Positions 8,830 to 17,084 of a stretch of 64,000 nt of DNA are shown here, in pieces. The stretch lies in the NCBI RefSeq assembly GCF_003287875.1, contig NZ_QMKK01000054.1, positions 124,001-188,000 of the forward strand, in the 5' to 3' direction. Position 1 is the stretch's first letter. The number at the start of each line of letters is the position of its first letter. The position numbers and the translations under genes are program-made. The DNA comes from Martinezella tropici. GTDB lineage: Bacteria > Pseudomonadota > Alphaproteobacteria > Rhizobiales > Rhizobiaceae. The notes beneath the pieces are model-generated. The model ran no database searches, had not been told where the DNA came from, and saw nothing but the letters and a program-made list of their open reading frames with translations.

Positions 8830-10121
8830 TGGCCCGTCCGCGGCTCCCAGTTCACAGGCGTCGCAAATTGTATCCGGTCATCGCTGGCGGGCAGTGATGC
8901 GTTTACGCGCGCTCGCGCTCGCATGGAGAGTTTTCCTGCCGTGAAATAGAACAGGAAGGAGCCGACGTGGTACGGATTTAGAATATCGATCTCCACGAAA
9001 GAGCGGATCAGCAGAAGGGTGGCAACGCCTAGAAGGATGTAGGATTCATCGTTTCTTATGTCGCTCAGGAAACGGCTGATATGGCCGATGAAGGCCGTCA
9101 ACAGGATCGAGGCGAGCAGGAATACGCCGATGAGCCCGTTTTCCACCGCAGTTTCGATATAGGTATTATGGAAATGGAAACCGGCTCGGGAAGCGATAAA
9201 AAACTCATCCCATAGTCGCTCGGGCTCGGAGAAGCCCTGAACCCAGTAAGCCTGGTAGCCTACTCCGAAGAAGAGGTTCTGCTGCGCGGCGGCGATGCCC
9301 TGCTGCCAAAGATAGGTACGCCCGGTGAGCGTGGAATCCTTGCCGAAGGCGCCGAGCACAACGTCGACCGCGCCGCCATAGACGCCGGCAACTACGAGCA
9401 CGACGCCGGAGACGGCCGCGGTCACAAACAGCCTTTTGCGCTGCTTGGGCGACAGGTAAAGGATGACGCGCAGGCTCGCGCATAGGACTACCACCAGCCC
9501 GGTCGTCAGCACCGAGGTCGCCGATTGCGAGGCAAGCAGGCAATAAGCGGATAGCAGGCCGGCAATTCCCGCGCCCAGCATCCAGATTCGCCGTTCGCCA
9601 AGAACGAAGACGGCGGTAAAGGCGAAATAGATGCCGATCGAGGCATAGAAGCCGAGCTGATTCTTAGAGTCGAAGGCGCCGACGAAGCTGTAGGTTCCAT
9701 CGATCGGATCATAGGCATAATAGCCGAACAATATCGAATAGATGAGCACGATGCCGGTGCCGGCGATCGCACCGCGTGCCAGCGTGCGGATATCGAGCGT
9801 GCGCATGGCGACCAGGGCGCAGAAGATATGCGTCATATATTGGATCGCCGCGCGCGCCGACACGGAGGGAACGACCGACCAGAAGATCGACAGGCAGGTG
9901 AAGACGCCGAAGGCGAAAAGCCAGAGCTGCTTCTGATAGCTGCCGAGCACATTGCGATAGTCGATCATGACCAGCGGGAACCAGAGCGCGTAGTAGAGCA
10001 GGATCGAAGGCTGGCCGAAACGCGAGGAGTAGGCGAAAACGAAGAAGGAGAGAGCAATCGCCACCGTGCCATAGGTGACGTTGCTGCCTGGACGGACAAA
10101 GATCGATTTGGCTATCCGCAT
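8826..10121 (-). CDS. exoQ: Succinoglycan polymerase ExoQ (Wzy-like)
   Basis: 431 residues, polytopic membrane protein of the O-antigen ligase/polymerase (Wzy_C) type. There are roughly a dozen hydrophobic segments and a large periplasmic loop with the family pattern 'DSTLTGRTYLWQQG' and 'FHFHNTYIETAVENGLIG'. ExoQ polymerises octasaccharide units into high-molecular-weight succinoglycan. It lies 9 bases after exoF and overlaps exoZ by 4 bases, so exoFQZ is a tight unit. The length matches known ExoQ proteins closely. Confidence 0.92.
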   Translation of the reverse strand: MRIAKSIFVRPGSNVTYGTVAIALSFFVFAYSSRFGQPSILLYYALWFPLVMIDYRNVLGSYQKQLWLFAFGVFTCLSIFWSVVPSVSARAAIQYMTHIFCALVAMRTLDIRTLARGAIAGTGIVLIYSILFGYYAYDPIDGTYSFVGAFDSKNQLGFYASIGIYFAFTAVFVLGERRIWMLGAGIAGLLSAYCLLASQSATSVLTTGLVVVLCASLRVILYLSPKQRKRLFVTAAVSGVVLVVAGVYGGAVDVVLGAFGKDSTLTGRTYLWQQGIAAAQQNLFFGVGYQAYWVQGFSEPERLWDEFFIASRAGFHFHNTYIETAVENGLIGVFLLASILLTAFIGHISRFLSDIRNDESYILLGVATLLLIRSFVEIDILNPYHVGSFLFYFTAGKLSMRARARVNASLPASDDRIQFATPVNWEPRTGQ

Positions 10122-10130
10122 CGACTTTCC

Positions 10131-11405
10131 TTATCGGATGGCAAGACCGGTGCTGACCTTGATGAGATCACCGGGCAATACCTGCGTATTCTCCTGGGCC
10201 TGGATCTCCTTCGACTGGCCGTTTTCGTCGCGGATGATCGTGTAGGTGACGCTCACACTCTGGCCGCTGGGATCGAGGTTGCTTGCATCCGAGGATTGGG
10301 CAAGTGCTTCCTGCATCAGCGACTGGCTGGTCGAGAGCTTCAGCTGCAGGGTTTCCAGCTGCGTATCGGTATCCTGCATATCCTTGGCCAGCGAGTTCTG
10401 CCAGTCGTTATGCACCGTATTCTCGTCCTGGGTGGCCTTGTTGATGTCCTGTTTGGCTTTCAGCGACGCCGTTTCCGTATCGAGAAGCGTGGCCTCCAGA
10501 TCGGATGCGCGCTGTTCCGCGGAGATCCGGCGGGAGGCGAGCTCAAGCCCCCGTTCGGCCAGGCTTTCGACCTTGTCGCGGTCGGCCTTTGCCAATTCCA
10601 GCTGGCGGCTCTGCGTCTCGTTCTTTTTCGAAAGGGCTTCGACTTCGTTCTGCAGAAGGGTTTTCAAATCTTCCAGGGACTGCAGCTGGTTCCTCATGCG
10701 CTCGCTGCGGGTCTGCATCAGCGCCCGCTCGCTTGCAAGCATACTTTCTGCTTGCGGCGTTTGCTTGAGTTCCGGGGGAACCTCGATTTCATCCTTGCCG
10801 GACAGTTCCGCCAGCAGGCGCGCCTTGCGCATCAGAAGACGGCCGCGTTCCGCCATGTAGACGACGGCGTCGCCCTTGGCATTGATGAAATCCCGTGCGA
10901 AACGCTGGCCGGCATCGGCGCGACGCATGCCGCCTCCCAGGCTGACGGCCTTGAGCACGGTAAGATTGGGCGCGAAAGGATATTCGCCCGGATTCTGCAC
11001 CTCGCCTGAGAGATAGATCGGGCGGAACTGGGAGAGTTCGACTGAGGCCGAGGGGCGATCACGCAGGCCGAACTGCTTCTGCAGCCCGAGGCCGATGGCC
11101 TCTGCGATCTGGTCCGTGGTCTTGCCGAGCGCGGGCATGTCGCCGATGAAAGGAACGGAGATCGAGCCCGAAGGGCCGACTGTGTAGTCGCCGGAAATCG
11201 AGGACCAGTCGCGAACGGCGCCTTCTGCGGTCTGCCATTCGGCAACGCGCACATGCAGCTTGTCCATGACGCCCAGGTGATATCCGGGCAGATTGTCAGC
11301 CGAAGCCGAGACGGACGCTGCGCAAAGGCTGAGAGCGACGAAAGCTGCGCATCGAAGAGATGTATTCACGCGAACAAGCCTCTTGAAAGGCCGAAATTCA
11401 ATCAT
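10131..11405 (-). CDS. exoF: Polysaccharide export protein ExoF
   Basis: 424 residues. It has a cleavable signal peptide ('CAAFVALSLCAASVSASADN', so periplasmic/outer-membrane side). A poly-export domain follows ('LGVMDKLHVRVAEW', 'SGDYTVGPSGSISVPFIG'), then an SLBB-like region ('IYLSGEVQNPGEYPF'). Residues ~210-370 are a long coiled coil rich in Glu/Gln/Lys. ExoF works with ExoP and ExoQ in polymerisation/export of succinoglycan. Its start lies 84 bases downstream of the exoY stop in the same direction. Confidence 0.93.
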   Translation of the reverse strand: MIEFRPFKRLVRVNTSLRCAAFVALSLCAASVSASADNLPGYHLGVMDKLHVRVAEWQTAEGAVRDWSSISGDYTVGPSGSISVPFIGDMPALGKTTDQIAEAIGLGLQKQFGLRDRPSASVELSQFRPIYLSGEVQNPGEYPFAPNLTVLKAVSLGGGMRRADAGQRFARDFINAKGDAVVYMAERGRLLMRKARLLAELSGKDEIEVPPELKQTPQAESMLASERALMQTRSERMRNQLQSLEDLKTLLQNEVEALSKKNETQSRQLELAKADRDKVESLAERGLELASRRISAEQRASDLEATLLDTETASLKAKQDINKATQDENTVHNDWQNSLAKDMQDTDTQLETLQLKLSTSQSLMQEALAQSSDASNLDPSGQSVSVTYTIIRDENGQSKEIQAQENTQVLPGDLIKVSTGLAIR

Positions 11406-11489
11406 GCAGGATCTTCCCTGTTTGTGGTTGGCAGCCGCGCCGAGCGCGGGAAACCGCAGGAGGTGGCCCGCGGTATCTGCCGGTCATCA

Positions 11490-12170
11490 TCAATAGCTGC
11501 CGCGCGAGAGGCAGACCGCAGGAATGGTTTTGGCGATGATCTTCATGTCGCTGCCGAGCGACCAGTTCTTCACATAATGCGTGTCGAAGGCGACACGGCT
11601 GGCATAGGAGACGTCGTTGCGGCCGCTGACCTGCCAAAGGCCCGTCAGGCCGGGGCGGGACTGCAGATAATAGATCGCAGCGGTCTCATAGAGCTCGAGC
11701 TCGTCCTCCACGACCGGTCGCGGGCCGACGATGCTCATTTCGCCGCGGATGATGTTGATCAGCTGCGGCAGTTCGTCGAGGCTGAGCTTGCGCAGCACCG
11801 CGCCGACGACGGTGACGCGAGGGTCGTTCTGCAGCTTGCGGGTTGCGCGCCATTCTTCCATTGCCTTCGGATTGGCCTGCAGATAGGCCTGAAGAACCTT
11901 GTCGCCGTTGACGACCATGGTGCGGAACTTCAGGCAGCGGAAGCTCTTGCCATTATGGCCGATGCGGCGATGGCCGTAAAAGGCGGGACCCTGATCCGTA
12001 AGTTTCACCAGCAGCATCAGCATCAGGAAGAGCGGGCTGATGAGAACCAGGGCAGTCATTGCGGCAGAGACGTCGAAGACGCGTTTCAATACTCCACCAG
12101 TTGGCGGAAAGACGTCGCTTTCCGCGGCGCTGAAAAAAGCCGATGTGGCCGATCTCGTCGCAGACTTCAT
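11490..12170 (-). CDS. exoY: Undecaprenyl-phosphate galactose phosphotransferase ExoY
   Basis: 226 residues with the start at 12170 (MKSATRSAT), where a GGAG lies ~10 bases upstream; ATG 12188 would add six residues. It has one N-terminal membrane segment ('LVLISPLFLMLMLLVKL') and the bacterial sugar-transferase core: 'RRIGHNGKSFRCLKFRTM', 'LRKLSLDELPQLINIIRGEMSIVGPRP', 'RPGLTGLWQVSGRNDVSY'. It transfers galactose-1-phosphate to undecaprenyl phosphate, the first step of succinoglycan assembly, and is the target of ExoX. A ~740-base intergenic region lies upstream. Confidence 0.96.
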   Translation of the reverse strand: MKSATRSATSAFFSAAESDVFPPTGGVLKRVFDVSAAMTALVLISPLFLMLMLLVKLTDQGPAFYGHRRIGHNGKSFRCLKFRTMVVNGDKVLQAYLQANPKAMEEWRATRKLQNDPRVTVVGAVLRKLSLDELPQLINIIRGEMSIVGPRPVVEDELELYETAAIYYLQSRPGLTGLWQVSGRNDVSYASRVAFDTHYVKNWSLGSDMKIIAKTIPAVCLSRGSY

Positions 12171-12911
12171 AGAGAAAACTCCATTCATGTTGACGATTGG
12201 TCGGAAATTCTCGGACGCGTAATTAGAGCCGGGATGAACGGAGTGTAGGCTGGGAATTAGACTTTTTAAGCCAAACTTTTGTAGCGATATGGCATGGCGG
12301 TATATATTTACCGCATCAGTGGTGACTTGGTTTAAATCAGTGATCAGGAATGGATGAGTTGTACTGTATCAAACCTCGTATAATATCGGGGTTGATAGCT
12401 CTGCCGCCTCCTAGTCGATAGTTTCTAAGGATATTATAGGCGGTGAACAGTAAGTTGTTCATTATCATTGGTTTCGAAAGCTTTCGGTCGTTCTAGCCTC
12501 AGCTATATGCTATCTTGACGCTACGCGCACTTCTTCAGAGGATATATTGCACTGCAGCAATATTTTGCGGTGCACATACTGAGGGCGGCTTTTCCAGGAC
12601 TTTGTAATAAAAGTTGATTGAATTGACGAGGAAGCCACAGGTGCCTGGCTGGTCGCGCCTGTCTCCCTAGTTGCATATTGGCGTCGTGTATCCACATAAT
12701 TGCAATGAGAAAGATGAACAAATTCAATTGTAATTATAATCGAGGTGTAGTTTTAACAGGCGCAGCGTTAGGATCGTCTCAATTCGCAACGGAACACTGT
12801 GACTTGGTTGAATCTCAATGAATCATAAAATATATTTGACTTTCAGGTCTGATAAGGGAGGAAAGACCTTGATTGCTTTTTACATGATGGCTCAGCGGGC
12901 GAGGTAAGATT
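12171..12911. promoter_or_regulatory. AT-rich exoY-exoX divergent regulatory region
   Basis: About 740 bases without a convincing gene, visibly richer in A/T than the flanks. It should hold the promoters of exoY (minus) and exoX (plus). Two perfect palindromes stand out: TGAACA-N6-TGTTCA at 12444-12461 and CGAAAGCTTTCG at 12475-12486, only 13 bases apart. They may bind regulators of exopolysaccharide synthesis; which ones cannot be told from sequence. Short open frames here have no ribosome site or recognisable protein. Confidence 0.6.
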
Positions 12912-13202
12912 ATGTACGCGCCGCGCGTTTTTATCAGCATGTTGGGCACGCTGATCGTATTTGCTACCGCAACATACTTTTTGACGAATTCTCTTTGGAC
13001 CACGTTCGTCGAGACGATCATCTGTGCCGTCCTCCTGCAGACCGGCTATTTTCTAGGCGTGCTCTATCTCGTCTGGAAAGAGCGCAGGTCGCGCCCTGCC
13101 TTCCTGGCCGAAGACAAGGGGCTCGCGCCAGGTCCGGAGGATACGAAGGTCGGCGGCCTCTCCACGTCCAATTTCAAGCGTTCCGAGCCGTTCAACCCTT
13201 AA
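12912..13202 (+). CDS. exoX: Exopolysaccharide production repressor ExoX
   Basis: 96 residues, a small inner-membrane protein with two hydrophobic segments (~residues 5-25 'VFISMLGTLIVFATATYFL' and ~30-52) and a hydrophilic C-terminal tail. In Sinorhizobium ExoX inhibits exopolysaccharide synthesis when it is in excess over ExoY, probably by acting on ExoY in the membrane. Identification comes from size, topology and its place next to exoY. A GAGGTAAG ribosome site lies just upstream. Transcribed away from exoY and towards exoU. Confidence 0.85.
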   Translation: MYAPRVFISMLGTLIVFATATYFLTNSLWTTFVETIICAVLLQTGYFLGVLYLVWKERRSRPAFLAEDKGLAPGPEDTKVGGLSTSNFKRSEPFNP

Positions 13203-13315
13203 CTCGGCCTTGAGTCGGCCCTAAGTGGGGATTGCCAGGCAGATCTTTTGCCAGTCAGGCGGTTGCCGGATCGGAGCCATGTCCTAAGTCTCCGGCAGAA
13301 CCATTGGAGGCTGAC

Positions 13316-14326
13316 GTGACCGACAGTGCAGAAAAAGGCGTCTGCGTAATCATCGCCGCAAAAAATGCCGGCGACACTATCGGGCTGGCTGTTGCCTCGG
13401 CTCTTCGGGAGCCGGAAGTCGCAGAGGTCGTCGTCATCGACGACGGTTCGACGGACGGAACCGCCGCCGCCGCCGCCAGCGCCGATGATAACAGCGGCAG
13501 GCTGACCATCCGAAAGTTCGAGAAGAACCGCGGTCCGGCCGCCGCGCGCAATCACGCGATCGAGATATCCAAGGCCCCGCTGATCGGCATTCTCGATGCC
13601 GATGATTTCTTCTTTCCGGGGCGTTTCGCCTCGTTGCTTGCCGCCGACGATTGGGATTTCGTCGCCGACAATATCGCCTTCGTCAATGCCGACACGGTTC
13701 CGGACGCCCATGCAAGACTCGATCACTTCGATGCGAAGCCGCGCTTTCTCGATCTCGTTGCCTTCGTCGAGGGCAATATTTCCAAGCGGGGTGTGCGCCG
13801 CGGCGAGATCGGCTTCCTCAAGCCCCTGATGCGACGGTCTTTTCTGGATGCGCATGGCCTGCGCTATGACGAGACGCTACGCCTCGGCGAGGACTACGAT
13901 CTTTATGTGCGCGCGCTGGCCAAAGCCGCGCGCTACAAGATCATCCATAGCTGCGGCTATGGCGCGGTCGTGCGCAGCGATTCCCTGAGCGGCCGGCACA
14001 GGACAGAGGATCTGCGGCGGCTCTATGAGGCCGACCGGGCCATCCTTGCCAAGGGCGGCCTTTCTTCGGCGGATGCAGCCGTGATCCGCCGCCACGAGCG
14101 GCATATTCGCGACCGCTACGAGTTGCGGCATTTCCTCGATATCAAATCGCAGTCCGGCCTGTTCTCGGCTGCGGCCCATGCACTGTCGCATCCCTTCGCC
14201 GTTCCGGCGATTGCTGGCGGCATCCTGGCGGACAAGACGGAGCGTTTCCGCAAGCGCGGCGGCGCATCCATTGCCCATTCCGGAGCGAATGGTCTGCGCT
14301 ATCTGCTGCAGGCCGCTCCGGAATAG
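13316..14326 (+). CDS. exoU: Glycosyltransferase ExoU
   Basis: 336 residues, GT-A family 2 glycosyltransferase, cytoplasmic face of the membrane. It has the nucleotide-sugar site 'VVVIDDGSTDGT' near residue 40, 'RGPAAARNHAIE' and the DxD-type 'GILDADDFFFPGR'. ExoU adds the sixth sugar (a glucose) of the succinoglycan octasaccharide. The start is taken as GTG 13316, which follows a TTGGAGG ribosome site; the frame is open further upstream. It lies 113 bases after exoX and converges on exoV across a RIME-like repeat. Confidence 0.9.
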   Translation: MTDSAEKGVCVIIAAKNAGDTIGLAVASALREPEVAEVVVIDDGSTDGTAAAAASADDNSGRLTIRKFEKNRGPAAARNHAIEISKAPLIGILDADDFFFPGRFASLLAADDWDFVADNIAFVNADTVPDAHARLDHFDAKPRFLDLVAFVEGNISKRGVRRGEIGFLKPLMRRSFLDAHGLRYDETLRLGEDYDLYVRALAKAARYKIIHSCGYGAVVRSDSLSGRHRTEDLRRLYEADRAILAKGGLSSADAAVIRRHERHIRDRYELRHFLDIKSQSGLFSAAAHALSHPFAVPAIAGGILADKTERFRKRGGASIAHSGANGLRYLLQAAPE

Positions 14327-14351
14327 GGATCGTTTGGAAATTGAAAGCGGT

Positions 14352-14446
14352 CCAGCGTTTCACGGAATCGCCGAACCGCTCCTTCTCTTTGTTTTCTCGC
14401 AATTCCGGACGGAAAACCGCTGCGCAGTTTTCCTGAAATTACTTTA
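14352..14446. repeat. RIME-like Rhizobium intergenic palindromic repeat, copy 1
   Basis: The stretch shares a long core with the second copy at 57942-58047: TTCCGGACGGAAAACCGC at 14403-14420, followed in both by GCGCA-TTTTCCTG. The left part (AGCGTTTCACGG...CCGAACCGCT) is hairpin-like, as in the Rhizobium-specific intergenic mosaic element RIME1. It fills the convergent gap between exoU and exoV, and its right end includes the exoV stop codon (14444-14446). Confidence 0.8.
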
Positions 14447-15388
14447 GAGATAATCGCGCCGCACACCTTCGATCGCGTCGAGCAGGCGTTCCTTGCAGGC
14501 TGCGAGCGCCGCGTCTTTGCTCAGCTGCGGCTTTGCCTTGCTGGCCTGCCAGAGAGCCAGAGCCGAGGGCACGGCAAGCGCCTGCTTCGCCATGACCCGG
14601 AACGTGGTCTGCTCGGGATCGGCAAGCATGACATTTTCCCCGTATCGCTGCTTTTCGAGTTCGGCGGCAGCTTGCTTGCTGCGTTCGAAGCCGACGCCCC
14701 AGAACTTGGCGCCCTTGGCGATCGCTTCGGCGCGGGTGGAAACGGGGATGTGCTTCGGCGCATATGTCACGCCGAGTGAGCGTGCCCAATCGTTCCATTT
14801 GAAGCTGTTGATGGAACGCGACGAGCTGACCGCGATCCACGGAACGCGGAAGGCGTCGGCGAGAATGGCGCCATGCATCGATTCCGCAACGATCAGCTCG
14901 GAGGCTGCTATTTCGCGGATCACGGCCTTCGCCTCGCCGCGGGGATCGAGATAGGAAAGGCCGACGGTCTTGCAGATCTCGGGCCAGAGGCCGGCGGCAG
15001 CCGATTCCCAATGCGGTATGAAGGTGCGTCTGCCGTTCTTGGAAATGTTCTGGAATTCCGGCATTTCCGTCACCAGCACGGCGGGATCGACAATGCCCAT
15101 TTCGGCTGGCAAGCCGATCTTTTCCGCCGTCAGGGGGCCGCGAACGCTGCGGATGTCCCATTGCGAGCTATCGCGCATGTCGGGAAGGGAACCGTAGCCG
15201 AAGCCGCTGCCGATGACGAGCTTGCGTCCGTCGGCCGGCAGGATTTCCGTGTTGAGAACGGTTCCGACGCCGACCAGCAACGTTTCTTCATGAACGTCGC
15301 GAAGGCCGGGAAGCAGGAAATCCCAGAGCCAGAGATTGAGATCGTCACCGAAATTGCCATGGGTGGATTCCCAGTGGAACGGCTTCAT
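14444..15388 (-). CDS. exoV: Succinoglycan pyruvyltransferase ExoV
   Basis: 314 residues, polysaccharide pyruvyl transferase family. Start at 15388 (MKPFHWES), with AAGGAG upstream, rather than the longer frame to 15472. Family features include 'GNFGDDLNLWLW' near the N-terminus, 'VIGSGFGYG', 'SVRGPLTAEKIGL', and 'ELIVAESMHGAILADAFRVPWIAV', which carries the conserved His. It adds the pyruvate ketal to the terminal glucose from phosphoenolpyruvate. It lies 87 bases after exoW on the same strand. The stop codon is within the RIME-like repeat. Confidence 0.92.
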   Translation of the reverse strand: MKPFHWESTHGNFGDDLNLWLWDFLLPGLRDVHEETLLVGVGTVLNTEILPADGRKLVIGSGFGYGSLPDMRDSSQWDIRSVRGPLTAEKIGLPAEMGIVDPAVLVTEMPEFQNISKNGRRTFIPHWESAAAGLWPEICKTVGLSYLDPRGEAKAVIREIAASELIVAESMHGAILADAFRVPWIAVSSSRSINSFKWNDWARSLGVTYAPKHIPVSTRAEAIAKGAKFWGVGFERSKQAAAELEKQRYGENVMLADPEQTTFRVMAKQALAVPSALALWQASKAKPQLSKDAALAACKERLLDAIEGVRRDYL

Positions 15389-15475
15389 GCAGGACTCCTT
15401 GCTGACCAAACGATAACGGGGACATGCCGATGGCTCTTGGATGCGGCATGCACAGCATATGCTGCGGTGCAAAAT

Positions 15476-16435
15476 CTAGGGCGCGAGTTTGCCCACGGCA
15501 AGCTGCATCACGCTTTGTAAAATTGCAGGGTCGCGCAAGGCCCATTTTGCCAGCAATCCGAATTGCGGCAGGCGCCGCTGCCGCAGCTGCCGCGCCTGGC
15601 TCCAAAGTGCCTGGCGCCGGGCGCGGTTTTTGTAAAGGCGGATGGCGGCGACATCCTGAGGCCGGCGTGAAAATCTCTGTTCCAGCGTGTCGAGCGCCGT
15701 CCAGGTGTTGAACTGCTGACGCAGGAATTGCGGGGAATCATTGTCGATGCTGTGAAATATGTTCACGCCTTCGCCACGCAGTGCGCCGGCATTTTCGCAT
15801 AACAGCACACGTCTGGCCGCCAGGGCACAGTCGCAGAAATAAAGGACATCTTCCGCAGCCAGCCGCAGCGTCGGTTCGAAGCGTACCTTTTCGAAGAGAG
15901 ATCTGCCGATCACCATGCAGGACATGTGCAGGAAGCTCCAGTCCTGCAGCATGACGCTGGCGACATTGGGGATCTCGATGATGGCCGGTTTATCGGACAG
16001 CCGCACGATATCGGCTAATTTTGCGAGTTCGGCGATGCTGAAATGATAGTAGAACTCTTCGCCTCCGTCGATGGAATCCCAATAGCAATCGGCGTCATGG
16101 CGCGTCAGCGCCTCGAATGCGTTGTTCAGGTGCTCGGGCGCCCACTCATCGTCGGAATCGAGGAATGCGACAAAGCGGCTGGCCGCCGGTACATTGTCGA
16201 GACCGGTATTACGCGCCCCGCCCGGTCCGGCATTGGTCTGGCGAATGACGCGAATGCGCGCGCGCTCTTCAGCGCCCAGCGATTGCAGCTCTTTTTCAGC
16301 CGGAAGCGGTGATGCATCATCGACGACGAGAATATCGAAATCCTGAAAAGTCTGCCGGGATATCGATCTCAAGGCGCGCTGCAGAACGCCCGGTTGCTTC
16401 TGATAGAACGGAATAATAATCGTGAGAGACGCCAT
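15476..16435 (-). CDS. exoW: Glucosyltransferase ExoW
   Basis: 319 residues, GT2 family. N-terminal 'LTIIIPFYQKQPGVLQRAL', 'ILVVDDASPLPAEKE', 'NAGPGGARNTGLDNV' and 'FLDSDDEWAPEHL' form the nucleotide-sugar and metal site. ExoW adds the seventh sugar (a beta-1,3 glucose) of the repeating unit. In Sinorhizobium it sits in an exoT-W-V operon; here it is the first gene of exoWV, and no exoT precedes it. Confidence 0.93.
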   Translation of the reverse strand: MASLTIIIPFYQKQPGVLQRALRSISRQTFQDFDILVVDDASPLPAEKELQSLGAEERARIRVIRQTNAGPGGARNTGLDNVPAASRFVAFLDSDDEWAPEHLNNAFEALTRHDADCYWDSIDGGEEFYYHFSIAELAKLADIVRLSDKPAIIEIPNVASVMLQDWSFLHMSCMVIGRSLFEKVRFEPTLRLAAEDVLYFCDCALAARRVLLCENAGALRGEGVNIFHSIDNDSPQFLRQQFNTWTALDTLEQRFSRRPQDVAAIRLYKNRARRQALWSQARQLRQRRLPQFGLLAKWALRDPAILQSVMQLAVGKLAP

Positions 16436-17084
16436 ATTCCCGCCTTTACGGTTTTCAATCCAAGAATTTTCGGCCTCATCCCCGGGGACGTAACCATCGG
16501 CTTCTCGGCTTTATCCATCGCTAATTTTTGGCTGCTTGCCCGGCGATGGATGCCGCCGCGACGCCAACAGGTAGCGTCCATTCGGTAGGGAGCAATGTCG
16601 AAAGCGGAGATTTCTCAAACTTTATCCCTGCTGGATGCGATGCCGAATGCCTCTCCGGTGATCTATTGTGACACATTGGTTCTCAGGATTGGACGGCATT
16701 GCATCCATGGGAAGAGCGGTGTCGATCGATATTCCCATATTGATTGCAATAGTGTCGTATTTTGGTCATGCTTCGCACTGAAAAGTCTGCTGCGCTGCAA
16801 AAAATCCTCACCCTTCGGTAAAAATCTACCTACGTTGAAAACCTTGCGTGAAGTCGGCATGCAAAAGTGCTCCATTTTCCTTAACTCCTTTTTTTTGCAC
16901 GATTTTTCTCCTACGCAATGCAATTGTTTAAGCTTTCGAGCAATCCGAAGGGGTTGCTCGAACGCGGTGCGGGATATCACTTTTCGCCCATTTTTGCTGC
17001 GCCGCCATATTCCCTTTCCAAAGATCGCCCTAGGTTACGTCTGCGAGCTCTGCTCTGCTCTGAACGAAATAGCTGCAAGGGGGG
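16436..17084. promoter_or_regulatory. exoW-exoH divergent intergenic region, no exoT or exoI
   Basis: About 650 bases with no supported gene. It must contain the promoters of the exoWV and exoH-N transcripts. It includes T-rich tracts (for example around 16885-16905) and short open frames without ribosome sites or known protein features. In the Sinorhizobium cluster exoT (flippase) and exoI lie at this junction. I find no multi-membrane-span frame and no recognisable remnant of either. Confidence 0.6.

Noticed and set aside
12510..13021. Short open frames in the exoX-exoY region
   Set aside because: No ribosome sites, atypical composition, and two run antisense into exoX.
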